Shown here: in pieces, positions 1 through 5,801 of the stretch
Numbering within the stretch: position 1 is the first letter of the stretch
Layout of the letters: the number at the start of each line of letters is the position of its first letter
Assembly (NCBI GenBank): GCA_028714995.1
Contig: JAQTLI010000128.1
Coordinates: forward strand, 1-7,499
Length of the DNA stretch: 7,499 nucleotides
Source of the DNA: Methylobacter sp.
Lineage (GTDB): Bacteria; Pseudomonadota; Gammaproteobacteria; Methylococcales; Methylomonadaceae
Reading direction: 5' to 3'
Translations under genes and position numbers: made by a program
The notes under the pieces: generated by a model
Databases searched by the model: none
Told to the model about the DNA's origin: nothing
What the model saw: the letters and a program-made list of their open reading frames with translations, nothing else

Positions 1-876
1 GATGAGGCGCATTGCGTTTCCCAATGGGGACACGATTTTCGGGTTGATTATCTCCAGCTTTCCCTGCTGCATGAGCGTTTTCCGCAAATTCCCCGCATCG
101 CGCTGACGGCAACCGCAGACGACAAAACCCGTGAGGAAATCAAGTTACGCTTGGGGCTGGAGCAAGCCCGGCTTTTCTTGAGTGGTTTTGACCGTCCCAA
201 TATCCGTTACCGTATTGTGCAGAAACAAAATGCCCGGCAGCAATTGATTGATTTCATCAAAACCGAACATGCCGGTGATGCCGGCATCGTGTATTGTTTG
301 TCGCGTAAAAAAGTCGATGCCACCGCCGAATGGTTGAGAACCAAAGGCGTGAATGCCTTGCCTTATCATGCGGGCATGGCTAATGATCTGCGGCAGAAGC
401 ATCAGCACCAGTTTTTAATGGAAGACGGGCTGGTGATTGTGGCGACCATCGCTTTCGGCATGGGCATCGATAAACCCAATGTCCGCTTTGTTGCGCATCT
501 GGATTTACCTAAAAGCGTTGAGGCTTATTATCAGGAGACTGGCCGGGCAGGGCGCGATGGCTTGCCGGCTAATGCCTGGATGGCTTATGGCTTGCAGGAT
601 GTCATCACCTTGCGGCAAATGCTGGCGGGTTCCAATGCCGATGAAGCCCATAAGCGTATTGAATACCACAAGCTGGAATCCATGCTGGCCTTATGTGAGC
701 AGGTGCATTGCCGGCGGCAAGCCTTATTAGGCTATTTTGGAGACCATCTTGAGCAGCCGTGTGGCAACTGTATACCTGTCTGGAGCCGGTGGAAACCTGG
801 GATGGCACTCTGGCTGCGAGGCAGGCATTGTCCTGCATCCATCGTACGCAGCAGCGCTTTGGCGTCGCCTATTTGA
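1..876 (+). pseudogene. recQ: RecQ ATP-dependent DNA helicase, N-terminal part, cut by the left edge and by a frameshift
   Basis: This is the helicase core of RecQ, a 3'-to-5' superfamily 2 DNA helicase of recombinational repair. The frame is open from base 1, so the true start lies outside the window. The first codons give motif II (DEAHC followed by SQWGHDFR). Motif III (ALTATA) follows at about 103-120, motif IV near 283-345, and motifs V-VI at about 436-570 (ATIAFGMGIDKPN, then QETGRAGRDG). The zinc-binding cysteines start at 709-711 (CRRQ) and continue at 760-762 and 769-771 (PCGNC). After 771 the frame leaves the family pattern and reads about 34 unrelated residues to a stop at 874-876. 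The expected continuation D-T-C-L-E-P is present one frame over, so one base is missing. Whether this is a real mutation or a sequence error cannot be told from the window. The family assignment is very secure. Confidence 0.93.
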
Positions 877-1727
877 TTGATGTTTTGCTGGGCAAGGCAA
901 CAGAGCGGATTATAAATTCAGCGCATGATAAGCAATCAACCTTTGGCATAGGCAAAGAGCTGGATGAGAAACAATGGTATTCAGTGTTCAGGCAGTTGGT
1001 CGCACGCGGGTTGGTTGCCGTGGATTTTGAGCGCTTTGGCGCGCTGCAGCTGACAGAGGCTTGTCGCCCGATTCTGCGAGGCGAACAACAACTGATGTTA
1101 CGCAAGGATTTACAGCCTGAAAAAATAAAAGGCAGTAAAGGCGGCGGCAGGCAGTTTGCCAAAAGTGACGATACGCTGCTCTGGAATGCTTTGCGCGCCA
1201 AGCGCAAGGCGATTGCAGAGAACCAGGATGTGCCGCCCTATGTTATTTTTCATGATGCAACCTTGATGGCGATGCTTGAAGCCAAGCCGACCAATCGACA
1301 GCAAATGAGCATGCTGTCCGGTATCGGCGAGCGCAAGCTGGAACTGTATGCCGATGAATTTCTGGCGGTGATAAGCGAGTTTGTCGATCTCAGCAACAGT
1401 GGGCCGATTGGTCTGGCCGATACCATGGCTGAATCCGTGGCTTTATTCCGGCTGGGTTACAGCGTAAAGCAGATCGCCCAGCAAAGGGAGCTGCAAGAGA
1501 CTACCATTTATGGTCATTTGGCACAGTCTCTGGAGCAGGGTATGTTGGTGTTGGCAGATGTTGTTGAATTGCCGGAGCAGGAAATCAGGCTGATAGAAGA
1601 CGGTATTATCAATCTGCCTGAAGAGCAAAAGAACGCACTTAAGCCTGTGTATGAGCTGTTTGACGGCCATTACAGTTACGGCGTTTTGCGCTGTGTAAGA
1701 GCGGCTTTGCAGCATCAGACGTCTTAA
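759..1727 (+). pseudogene. recQ: RecQ helicase, C-terminal part (RQC, HRDC and HTH domains) downstream of the frameshift
   Basis: This frame continues RecQ after the one-base deletion. Family-like sequence begins at about 774 with T-C-L-E-P, which supplies the fourth zinc cysteine at 777-779. The GTG at 759 only opens the frame and is probably not a genuine start. Order of domains: RQC winged helix (about 830-1130, with RFGVAYLIDVLLG), HRDC (about 1165-1380, with a core around LSGIGERKLELYADEF), then a C-terminal helix-turn-helix extension (about 1400-1720, containing GYSVKQIAQ and TTIYGHL) of the type found in long RecQ proteins of Pseudomonas and relatives. About 950 bases stay open with normal protein character, so the lesion is either very recent or an artefact. 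Alone this half lacks the motor and could at most bind DNA. It stops at TAA 1725-1727. Confidence 0.9.
766..780 (+). other. Single-base frameshift site inside the RecQ zinc motif
   Basis: The frame reads AAC TGT ATA CCT GTC, giving N-C-I-P-V. Inserting one G after 771 gives AAC TGT GAT ACC TGT CTG, which is N-C-D-T-C-L. This restores the C-x2-C-x2-C end of the family's zinc site (compare CGNCDIC in E. coli RecQ). There is no homopolymer or obvious slippery heptamer at the site, so programmed frameshifting has no visible support. Confidence 0.85.
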
Positions 1728-1856
1728 TTTCTGGTGGGAATGAATATCCGCGGTAAGTCAGTCGTACTGAAGCATGACGAGATTCCTTGTGGCCCGGTTA
1801 AGTTTTTGATAAATTGACCTCATTCTGATTTCAATGCCTCCTTTTTCGTTTTCAAA
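1728..1856. other. recQ-fnr intergenic region
   Basis: These 129 bases hold no ORF of note. A convincing intrinsic terminator for recQ was not found. The fnr promoter must lie here or upstream, but no sigma-70 hexamer pair stands out. TTGAT at about 1806 is an isolated FNR half-site without its partner ATCAA at the right distance, so FNR autoregulation is not supported by a full box. Confidence 0.4.
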
Positions 1857-2588
1857 ATGATGATAAATTCAACAACGTCAAGTTCATCGACAACTAAAAC
1901 AGCAGTCACTTGCGCGAACTGTAACCTGGATAATTTGTGCATCCCTAAAGGGCTGCCCCGGTCAGAAGTGGGCGAGCTCGGCTTATTGGTTAGTCGGGAC
2001 AATATACGTCAAAAGGGTGAGGCTATATACCATGCCGGCAGCCCATTCAGAGGCATAATTGCCTTGCGTTCCGGCAGCGCAAAATTACTGAGTTTTGACC
2101 AAAATGGAAATGAACTGGTAGTTGATTTTATTCTTCCGGGAGAATTACTAGGCTTTGATGGCTTGTCCTCACAAATCCATAACTGTACCGCCATAGAATT
2201 AGATACGGTGAATTATTGTCATTTGCCAGCTCATAAAATTGAGATAGTGGCCGTCAATACCCCTGGCTTAAGTCAAGTGTTGCTGCAAAGATCCTGTAAC
2301 CAGTTTGATGCCCAAGTACAAAAGATGATGCTCAGTCGCCGGTCTGCTGAAGAGCGCGTGGCTTCCTTCATTCTGCATATTTCAGATCGATTAAGAATGC
2401 GAGGCTACTCCGAGCTGGAGTTTCGCCTGAGCATGTCACGGGAAGAAATAGGAAATTATCTGGGAATCGCACATGAAACGGTTAGTCGAATTATTCATCT
2501 CTTTCAAGCGCGGGAACTGATAGAAGTTAAATCCAAACAATTGAAAATAACAAATAAAAAAGGGCTGTTTGATTTCTATACGGCTTAA
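1857..2588 (+). CDS. fnr: FNR/Anr-type oxygen-sensing transcription regulator (CRP/FNR family)
   Basis: A cytoplasmic dimeric regulator of 243 residues that in its family binds DNA when a [4Fe-4S] cluster is intact under low oxygen. All four expected ligands are present: Cys19, Cys22 and Cys28 in the N-terminal CANCNLDNLC motif, plus Cys121 in the middle of the protein. The cNMP-like beta-roll runs from about 45 to 130 (with GELLGFD at 95-101) and the dimerisation helix from about 138 to 165. The HTH lies at about 192-212. Its recognition helix reads HETVSR (Glu207, Ser210, Arg211), matching the E-x2-S-R pattern that reads TTGAT half-sites. Length is typical. Upstream of ATG 1857 there is no purine-rich ribosome site, and ATG 1860 is an alternative. 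No other start codon lies in frame between here and an upstream stop. The gene is convergent with a small gene that carries two FNR boxes. Anr would be an equally valid name. Confidence 0.95.
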   Translation: MMINSTTSSSSTTKTAVTCANCNLDNLCIPKGLPRSEVGELGLLVSRDNIRQKGEAIYHAGSPFRGIIALRSGSAKLLSFDQNGNELVVDFILPGELLGFDGLSSQIHNCTAIELDTVNYCHLPAHKIEIVAVNTPGLSQVLLQRSCNQFDAQVQKMMLSRRSAEERVASFILHISDRLRMRGYSELEFRLSMSREEIGNYLGIAHETVSRIIHLFQARELIEVKSKQLKITNKKGLFDFYTA

Positions 2589-2602
2589 TCACTAAACAGC
2601 CC
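2551..2602 (-). terminator. Intrinsic terminator for the minus-strand small gene, embedded in the 3' end of fnr
   Basis: Read on the minus strand, GGGCTGTTT (2602-2594) pairs perfectly with AAACAGCCC (2570-2562). After a three-base bulge, GATT/AATC extends the stem, leaving a 12-base loop. TTTTTTATTTG follows directly (2561-2551). Stem plus U-tract is a classical intrinsic terminator in the minus direction. The plus-strand side lacks a U-tract, so it is a poor terminator for fnr. The left arm lies in fnr codons 236-238. Confidence 0.75.
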
Positions 2603-2708
2603 AGGTTACGAAGATTTAATTGAACTTCCGCACTCAACAACCCAGAGGAAGGTTTTTAAGTTGTCGAATGCGGCAAAACGATAATTACTGCTAAGAAGGA
2701 AAAGTCTT

Positions 2709-2876
2709 TTATTTGTTTCTATATGCTGAATTAGAGGCATCTTCAGCAATCGCTTTTGCAGAGGATTCGTACTTGCCATGCTCACTGCTTTTAATTGTAA
2801 CCACGAGAGCAATCATGGCTAAAACAAGGCCGGCTACATAAAGCCAGAAATTATCTTTTTCTTGTGTTTCATTCAT
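2709..2876 (-). CDS. Small single-pass membrane protein, 55 aa, function unknown, preceded by FNR boxes
   Basis: The gene begins with ATG at 2876-2874 and ends with TAA at 2711-2709. The start is supported by a good Shine-Dalgarno sequence, GGTGGAG (2890-2884), seven bases upstream. The protein starts MNETQEKDN, then has one hydrophobic helix at about residues 10-28 (FWLYVAGLVLAMIALVVTI), then a polar, partly charged tail (KSSEHGKYES to SAYRNK). No cysteine, CxxC or haem motif is present and I do not recognise a family. The acidic N-terminus and the Lys just after the helix weakly suggest the C-terminus is cytoplasmic. Two FNR-type palindromes precede it and an intrinsic terminator follows about 107 bases after the stop, so it looks like its own transcription unit. 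By position it could be a low-oxygen-induced small membrane subunit or stress protein, but that is inference. Coding status rests on ribosome site, codon sense and flanking signals, not homology. Confidence 0.72.
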   Translation of the reverse strand: MNETQEKDNFWLYVAGLVLAMIALVVTIKSSEHGKYESSAKAIAEDASNSAYRNK

Positions 2877-2883
2877 AGTGATT

Positions 2884-2890
2884 CTCCACC
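2884..2890 (-). promoter_or_regulatory. Ribosome binding site of the 55-aa membrane protein
   Basis: GGTGGAG on the minus strand, with seven bases to the ATG. It fixes the start at 2876 and is stronger than the ribosome sites of most other genes in this window. Confidence 0.7.
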
Positions 2891-2911
2891 TATATTGATT
2901 AAGGATAACTG

Positions 2912-2925
2912 TTGATTTGCATCAA
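2912..2925 (-). promoter_or_regulatory. Perfect FNR box (proximal)
   Basis: TTGATGCAAATCAA on the minus strand matches the FNR/Anr consensus TTGAT-N4-ATCAA at all ten fixed positions. Its centre is 42 bases upstream of the ATG of the 55-aa gene. That is too close for it to act as a class II activator site (centre -41.5) while leaving the ribosome site in the transcript. If transcription starts near 2927, as the distal box predicts, this site lies at about +3 to +16 and would block initiation or clearance. A Dnr/Nnr-type regulator could also bind it. Confidence 0.75.
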
Positions 2926-2933
2926 CGCGTAGC

Positions 2934-2939
2934 TATTTA
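2934..2939 (-). promoter_or_regulatory. Putative -10 element of an FNR-activated promoter
   Basis: TAAATA on the minus strand (TTAAAT if shifted by one base) begins exactly 22 bases after the end of the distal FNR box. This is the spacing seen in class II FNR promoters, and it predicts a start near 2927 with a leader of about 50 bases. The hexamer match is only modest, as is common for activator-dependent promoters. Confidence 0.45.
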
Positions 2940-2961
2940 AACAAAATCCGTCTCAAAAAAA

Positions 2962-2975
2962 TTGAGCCAGATCAA
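2962..2975 (-). promoter_or_regulatory. FNR box (distal), 9 of 10 consensus positions
   Basis: TTGATCTGGCTCAA on the minus strand matches TTGAT-N4-ATCAA except for one base (C in place of A at the first position of the second half-site). Its centre is exactly 50 bp from that of the proximal box, close to five helical turns, so two bound dimers would lie on nearly the same DNA face. Relative to the putative -10 it is centred at about -41.5. Confidence 0.65.
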
Positions 2976-3011
2976 CAAATGTTTCTTTATGGAGTTCTAG
3001 TCAAAGTTTAA

Positions 3012-3081
3012 GCCGAGGATTAAGGACTGGTTGGGAAGGTAAGGCATGAACGACTGGATGGGCAGATATTTATTCCTCGGC
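3012..3081. repeat. 70-bp segment bounded by an 8-bp inverted repeat
   Basis: GCCGAGGA at 3012-3019 and TCCTCGGC at 3074-3081 are perfect inverted copies at the ends of a 70-bp noncoding stretch. It lies between the endonuclease stop and the FNR boxes, and the interior holds two CCAGTC copies on the minus strand. The separation is long for a simple terminator hairpin and there is no adjacent U-tract. It might be a small interspersed element or a structured 3' region of the endonuclease transcript, or it may be chance. Confidence 0.3.
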
Positions 3082-3111
3082 ATTTCGATGAATGTGTTGT
3101 TGGCGTCTTCG

Positions 3112-4008
3112 TTAATAACGTGATGGCAGTTTGCTGACGGCTTGCAAGTTCCACGGTAGTAGGTCAATAGCCGCTTCCAAAGGCGCCTCGACGCGATCGT
3201 CCAGTTCAGCAAAAAAATCAATGCCGGTTTGCGCTTCTATGTTGTCGATACTGGTCACGAACTGCGCCAGCGGTTCTTTACCGTTAACTGTTTGTGGTAT
3301 TAAAAAGGCCAGAGCGATAGATGGTTTGTTTGGCGAGGCTTCTGACATATAAATTTTGTAAAACGCAGTCGGTATCTCCACTGTCCAGTCTGAAGTTAAT
3401 CGCTCGACCTTTCCGCTAAAAACCGGGCCGGTGACCACCCATAATTTGCCGAAGGTTTTGGCGAAATACTTGATTTCTACTTCCTCCAGGCGCTGCCACA
3501 CTTTCTGATTGAGTTTGGATTTTTGCGGGGTGATGTTGGTCATCAAAAAACTGTCTGCCTGGCCTTCCTTGCCATAAAGCTGACTCATTGCGTAATTCGG
3601 CGCCATGTGTCCGCGGTCGTAACCACTTTGCTTATAACTGTCGTGACTGACACGATTGATGCTGCGCCCGTCTGTTTCAAAGCGACTTGGGCGTTTTAGG
3701 GAAGGTGTGTTTTCTATGGGCGCGGTCAGTGCGTATTCCACCCATAGCGGATTGCCGCGTAAATCGGAATAACCCAAAATGAAGCCATGATTACGCAATA
3801 TGCGAAACCAGGTATCGAAATTTTTCGCAGTGATGGATTGTGGCGCGCCTTGATAAAGTAGCGCTGGTCGGGCAATCTTGACTTCATAAGCATACCCGCC
3901 CAATCCAAATGCCAGAATAATCAGTAATAGCAAGGAATGTGACCGGCCGATGCGGAATAATGCCGACAGTAATTTAAGCCAGTTTAGTAAGGGTTGTTTT
4001 TTGCGCAT
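3112..4008 (-). CDS. Membrane-anchored DNA/RNA non-specific endonuclease (NUC1, beta-beta-alpha metal family)
   Basis: A 298-residue homologue of Serratia-type nucleases that cut DNA and RNA with one divalent metal. A basic N-terminus (MRKKQ, Arg19, Arg22) is followed by a hydrophobic segment at about 25-41, which predicts an N-in signal anchor with the nuclease domain in the periplasm. The signature DRGHMAPN is at 131-138, with His134 as the expected general base. NITPQKSKLN at 158-167 matches the Serratia NITPQ block, so Asn167 is the expected metal ligand and Glu175 matches the conserved downstream Glu. The catalytic set appears complete, so activity is plausible. ATG 4008-4006 gives a basic N-terminus followed directly by the anchor, but no clear ribosome site precedes it. 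No immunity partner or secretion gene is adjacent. Possible roles are nucleotide scavenging or degrading external DNA. The context does not decide. Confidence 0.9.
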   Translation of the reverse strand: MRKKQPLLNWLKLLSALFRIGRSHSLLLLIILAFGLGGYAYEVKIARPALLYQGAPQSITAKNFDTWFRILRNHGFILGYSDLRGNPLWVEYALTAPIENTPSLKRPSRFETDGRSINRVSHDSYKQSGYDRGHMAPNYAMSQLYGKEGQADSFLMTNITPQKSKLNQKVWQRLEEVEIKYFAKTFGKLWVVTGPVFSGKVERLTSDWTVEIPTAFYKIYMSEASPNKPSIALAFLIPQTVNGKEPLAQFVTSIDNIEAQTGIDFFAELDDRVEAPLEAAIDLLPWNLQAVSKLPSRY

Positions 4009-4191
4009 CAGTTGGGTGGTGTGGAGATAATTCGGAGAGTTAGTTGCAGTATTGAAAGCTTAAGCAACTTTGAACTATAAGGGTATGTTCAGAGGGTATT
4101 GCAGCATCAAGCGGCTTAATCACTGTACGTTACAATGATTAAGCCTATGCAGATTTAGCTTATCAGTTTGACTTAAGATGACAGTCGCGTG
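4009..4191. other. Intergenic region between the DUF1097 and endonuclease genes
   Basis: No small ORF with support was found. On the minus strand TATAGT (4079-4074) is a near-consensus -10 about 66 bases before the endonuclease ATG, but no good -35 lies 16-18 bases upstream of it. AGTTGC (4042-4047) and GCAACT (4064-4069) form a weak inverted repeat in the expected leader. The strong hairpin at 4113-4145 is listed separately. Confidence 0.35.
4113..4145. repeat. Strong hairpin, 10-bp perfect stem plus 4-bp inner stem
   Basis: GGCTTAATCA (4113-4122) pairs with TGATTAAGCC (4136-4145). After one mismatch, TGTA pairs with TACA around a CGT loop. It begins about 46 bases after the DUF1097 stop on the minus strand and lies upstream of the endonuclease gene. 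There is no U-tract on either side. It could be a 3'-end stabilising or Rho-protected structure, or an operator for the endonuclease promoter. Confidence 0.6.
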
Positions 4192-4713
4192 TTAGGCTTT
4201 GGTCCATTTAGCGCTCAGTTGTCCTGAGAAGTGACCAAAGAAGGCACCGACTACGATAGAGATGGATATCACAATTAAAGGGTTATCAAAAGAAGCATTC
4301 AGCAGAATCTCTTTATTCAGTTTGTCAGGGGTTTGTAACAGATAGGCAAATGTCGCTGAATAACCTAATACGCTGGTAGGTATTGAGGCAAGGGCTGGGA
4401 CAACTGCTGCAAGGCACAGTACCACAACTGAAAAAGCTACGATGATAGCCGCCCAGAACGGAAAGCCAAGAACGGCATCTGGTGCAATATTGGTGAGTTG
4501 AATGGCGGTTAACCAAGCCATGACAACGCCGAAAATTCCACACACGATAGTGTTTTTTAAGGCTTCCTGGTTAGCACCCAGAAAAAAGTAGGCTGCCCAC
4601 GCGATGGTTGCGGCCCATATAAAAAAGATACCGCTAAGAGGCCCTACTGCCAAAAACGTTGCGACTCCACTCAGAATGGCAATGCTTAAAGAGAGTGCTG
4701 TGAGACTATTCAT
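4192..4713 (-). CDS. DUF1097 (YcdZ-like) multipass inner-membrane protein
   Basis: A hydrophobic protein of 173 residues with about five predicted membrane helices and short polar links. It resembles the DUF1097 family, whose E. coli member is YcdZ. The N-terminal LSIAILSG and the C-terminal glycine-rich helix ending in a basic tail fit that family, and the biochemical function is unknown. I chose the ATG at 4713-4711 (MNSLTALSLSIAILSG) because family members start just before the first helix. In-frame alternatives are ATG at 4740 (MRWNLWKNIMNS) and GTG at 4764; both add a polar leader and lack a better ribosome site. GGAA about 8-11 bases before the chosen ATG is a weak site. The gene appears to be a single-gene unit with inverted repeats on both sides. 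Confidence 0.8.
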   Translation of the reverse strand: MNSLTALSLSIAILSGVATFLAVGPLSGIFFIWAATIAWAAYFFLGANQEALKNTIVCGIFGVVMAWLTAIQLTNIAPDAVLGFPFWAAIIVAFSVVVLCLAAVVPALASIPTSVLGYSATFAYLLQTPDKLNKEILLNASFDNPLIVISISIVVGAFFGHFSGQLSAKWTKA

Positions 4714-4752
4714 AATATTTTTCCATAAATTCCACCTCATTGATATTGTTAA

Positions 4753-4790
4753 GTTAGATTTCACATTGAGGCGGTTCTATGAAATCTAAC
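4753..4790. repeat. 11-bp perfect inverted repeat upstream of the DUF1097 gene
   Basis: GTTAGATTTCA (4753-4763) and TGAAATCTAAC (4780-4790) are exact inverted copies separated by 16 bases. They lie about 40-77 bases before the DUF1097 start, where a promoter or leader would be. The total span, 38 bases with arm centres about 27 apart, could suit an operator for a dimeric or tetrameric regulator or a leader hairpin. On the plus strand a T-rich run follows (GTTTTGGTTTG), but no plus-strand gene ends here. Confidence 0.55.
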
Positions 4791-4894
4791 GTTTTGGTTT
4801 GAACTGGTAGTCAGTACAAGTTTATTCGCTTGGATGCTATCAGGTATTGCTATCGAGATAAATGCTTAAAATCAGTCTATATGCATTAAATGAC

Positions 4895-5350
4895 TTAAGC
4901 CAAAGCTTCTGTTTTCAAAGATTTAGTGCTGAATCGATAGTCTTTTTTTAAGCAGTGATCCAGCCACTTTTGCAGAAAATAGTTTAACCGCCATTTGTAA
5001 TTCATGATTTCACGACTTAAGCCCGGGTCTTTAAAAACCTGTGATACACCTGCCCGGGCATGATCGCTTAATACTTCAGCAAGCTGCGCATCCAGATAAA
5101 CTCTTATCTTAACGGCAGGTTCCAGAAACTCATCCAGATTTCCATTGAAGCAATGACTAAGTTCCACTGTCATTGTGTGCGGCGTGCGCTCAATGATTTC
5201 AAGATGCAATGTGGTGTTGTGTAGTGCAAGTCCAATGGCGGATTCTTTAAACGCCATTAAGTCTGGAATTAATTTGAAAAGTTTTTGATAGTTGGATTCG
5301 CAGACATATTCCAGGCAGATTGATTTGTTAATCGGATTTACAAAGCTCAT
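4895..5350 (-). CDS. DUF1249 (YqiB-like) protein
   Basis: A soluble protein of 151 residues matching the DUF1249/YqiB family in length and pattern. It has an N-terminal NYQKLFKLIPD block, a central basic-acidic beta region (VKIRVYLDAQLAEV), and a C-terminal helix with WRLNYFLQKWLDHCL, close to the NQFLADWLRYCL pattern in E. coli YqiB. The family has no established biochemical role; in E. coli it lies next to cpdA and parE. No signal peptide or membrane segment is seen. The ATG (5350-5348) starts six bases after the stop of queD, and only a weak AGGG lies upstream, so translation is probably coupled to queD. The C-terminal tail is Lys/Ser rich. The function is unknown and should not be guessed from queD alone. 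Confidence 0.85.
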   Translation of the reverse strand: MSFVNPINKSICLEYVCESNYQKLFKLIPDLMAFKESAIGLALHNTTLHLEIIERTPHTMTVELSHCFNGNLDEFLEPAVKIRVYLDAQLAEVLSDHARAGVSQVFKDPGLSREIMNYKWRLNYFLQKWLDHCLKKDYRFSTKSLKTEALA

Positions 5351-5356
5351 CTGATG

Positions 5357-5761
5357 TCAGTTTTCCCTGTAACTGGCATGGGCGCTGGCTGTTTCCCATA
5401 ATACAACTTGGGCAACGTTAAAACCGGCCCGTTTCAGGTGTTGATAAATCATTTTACTTAAGACTTCTGCGGTGGGATGTTCGTCAAGGGCGAGGAACCG
5501 TTCTTTGTTTTCAGTGAGCATGGGGATGATCGGGTCATCTTTATGCAATAGAAAGTTATGGTCAAGATGCCGATCTATGTAGGCTTCAACGCAAGCTCTA
5601 ATGTCGGAAAAGTCACAGACCATGCCTTGATCGTTGAGTTCCTCCTGCTGTATGGAAATGGAAGCTTTAACGCTATGGCCATGTAAATTTCGACATTTGC
5701 CGGGATGATTCATTAACCGGTGGCCGTAACAAAAATACACTTCTTTGGTGATTGTATACAT
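5357..5761 (-). CDS. queD: 6-carboxy-5,6,7,8-tetrahydropterin synthase-like protein (QueD/PTPS family)
   Basis: A 134-residue member of the zinc-dependent PTPS superfamily. In queuosine biosynthesis QueD turns 7,8-dihydroneopterin triphosphate into 6-carboxytetrahydropterin. Zinc ligands are visible as His14 (in YGHRL), His27 and His29 (in LHGHS). The catalytic Cys23 precedes HGH at the usual spacing. LDHNFLL supplies Asp67-His68 of the catalytic relay, and ETASAHASY supplies the pterin-binding Glu123. Cys rather than Glu at the active site argues against a PTPS-III folate-type enzyme. The N-terminus FCYGHRL with GKCRNLHGH belongs to a subgroup distinct from E. coli QueD (FEAAHRL), so a paralogous pterin role is possible. 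No other queuosine gene is in the window. It follows pilZ by 28 bases and has no obvious ribosome site. Confidence 0.88.
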   Translation of the reverse strand: MYTITKEVYFCYGHRLMNHPGKCRNLHGHSVKASISIQQEELNDQGMVCDFSDIRACVEAYIDRHLDHNFLLHKDDPIIPMLTENKERFLALDEHPTAEVLSKMIYQHLKRAGFNVAQVVLWETASAHASYREN

Positions 5762-5780
5762 AATAAAAAATGATTTTAAT

Positions 5781-5801
5781 AGAGGGGATTTAATCCCCTT
5801 T
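5781..5801 (-). terminator. Short palindrome over the pilZ stop codon, possible attenuator or weak terminator
   Basis: GGGGAT-TTA-ATCCCC (5784-5798) is a perfect short stem with a three-base loop, extended by one A-T pair. The pilZ stop codon forms the loop on the minus strand. Downstream on the minus strand the sequence is A/T-rich, but no U-tract follows at once; on the plus strand TTTT follows. It might reduce read-through from pilZ to queD or hinder ribosome run-off. The function is uncertain. Confidence 0.4.

Noticed and set aside
437..730. Alternative-frame ORFs inside recQ and trpS (for example 437-730 and 7183-7365)
   Set aside because: They are shadows of well-supported genes with intact motifs in the main frame.
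766..780. Programmed frameshift in recQ
   Set aside because: No slippery heptamer, stop-proximal signal or stimulating hairpin was seen; an indel explains it more simply.
1806..1819. TTGAT upstream of fnr as an autoregulatory FNR box
   Set aside because: The second half-site at the required four-base spacing (TGACC) does not match ATCAA.
2606..2812. 68-codon minus-strand frame overlapping the small membrane gene
   Set aside because: It lies in another frame over most of the 55-aa gene, lacks a ribosome site and has no coherent domain or membrane pattern.
2997..3221. 74-codon minus-strand frame running past the endonuclease stop
   Set aside because: Half of it overlaps the nuclease gene in another frame, and the rest has no recognisable family or good start. 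The nuclease ends naturally at 3112.
2581..4124. 13-base direct match CGGCTTAATCACT at 2581 and 4112 as a dispersed repeat
   Set aside because: One match of this length is about what chance gives in a window this size, and the flanks differ.
4714..4764. Longer DUF1097 start at GTG 4764
   Set aside because: It adds a polar leader unlike the family and overlaps an 11-bp inverted repeat that looks regulatory.
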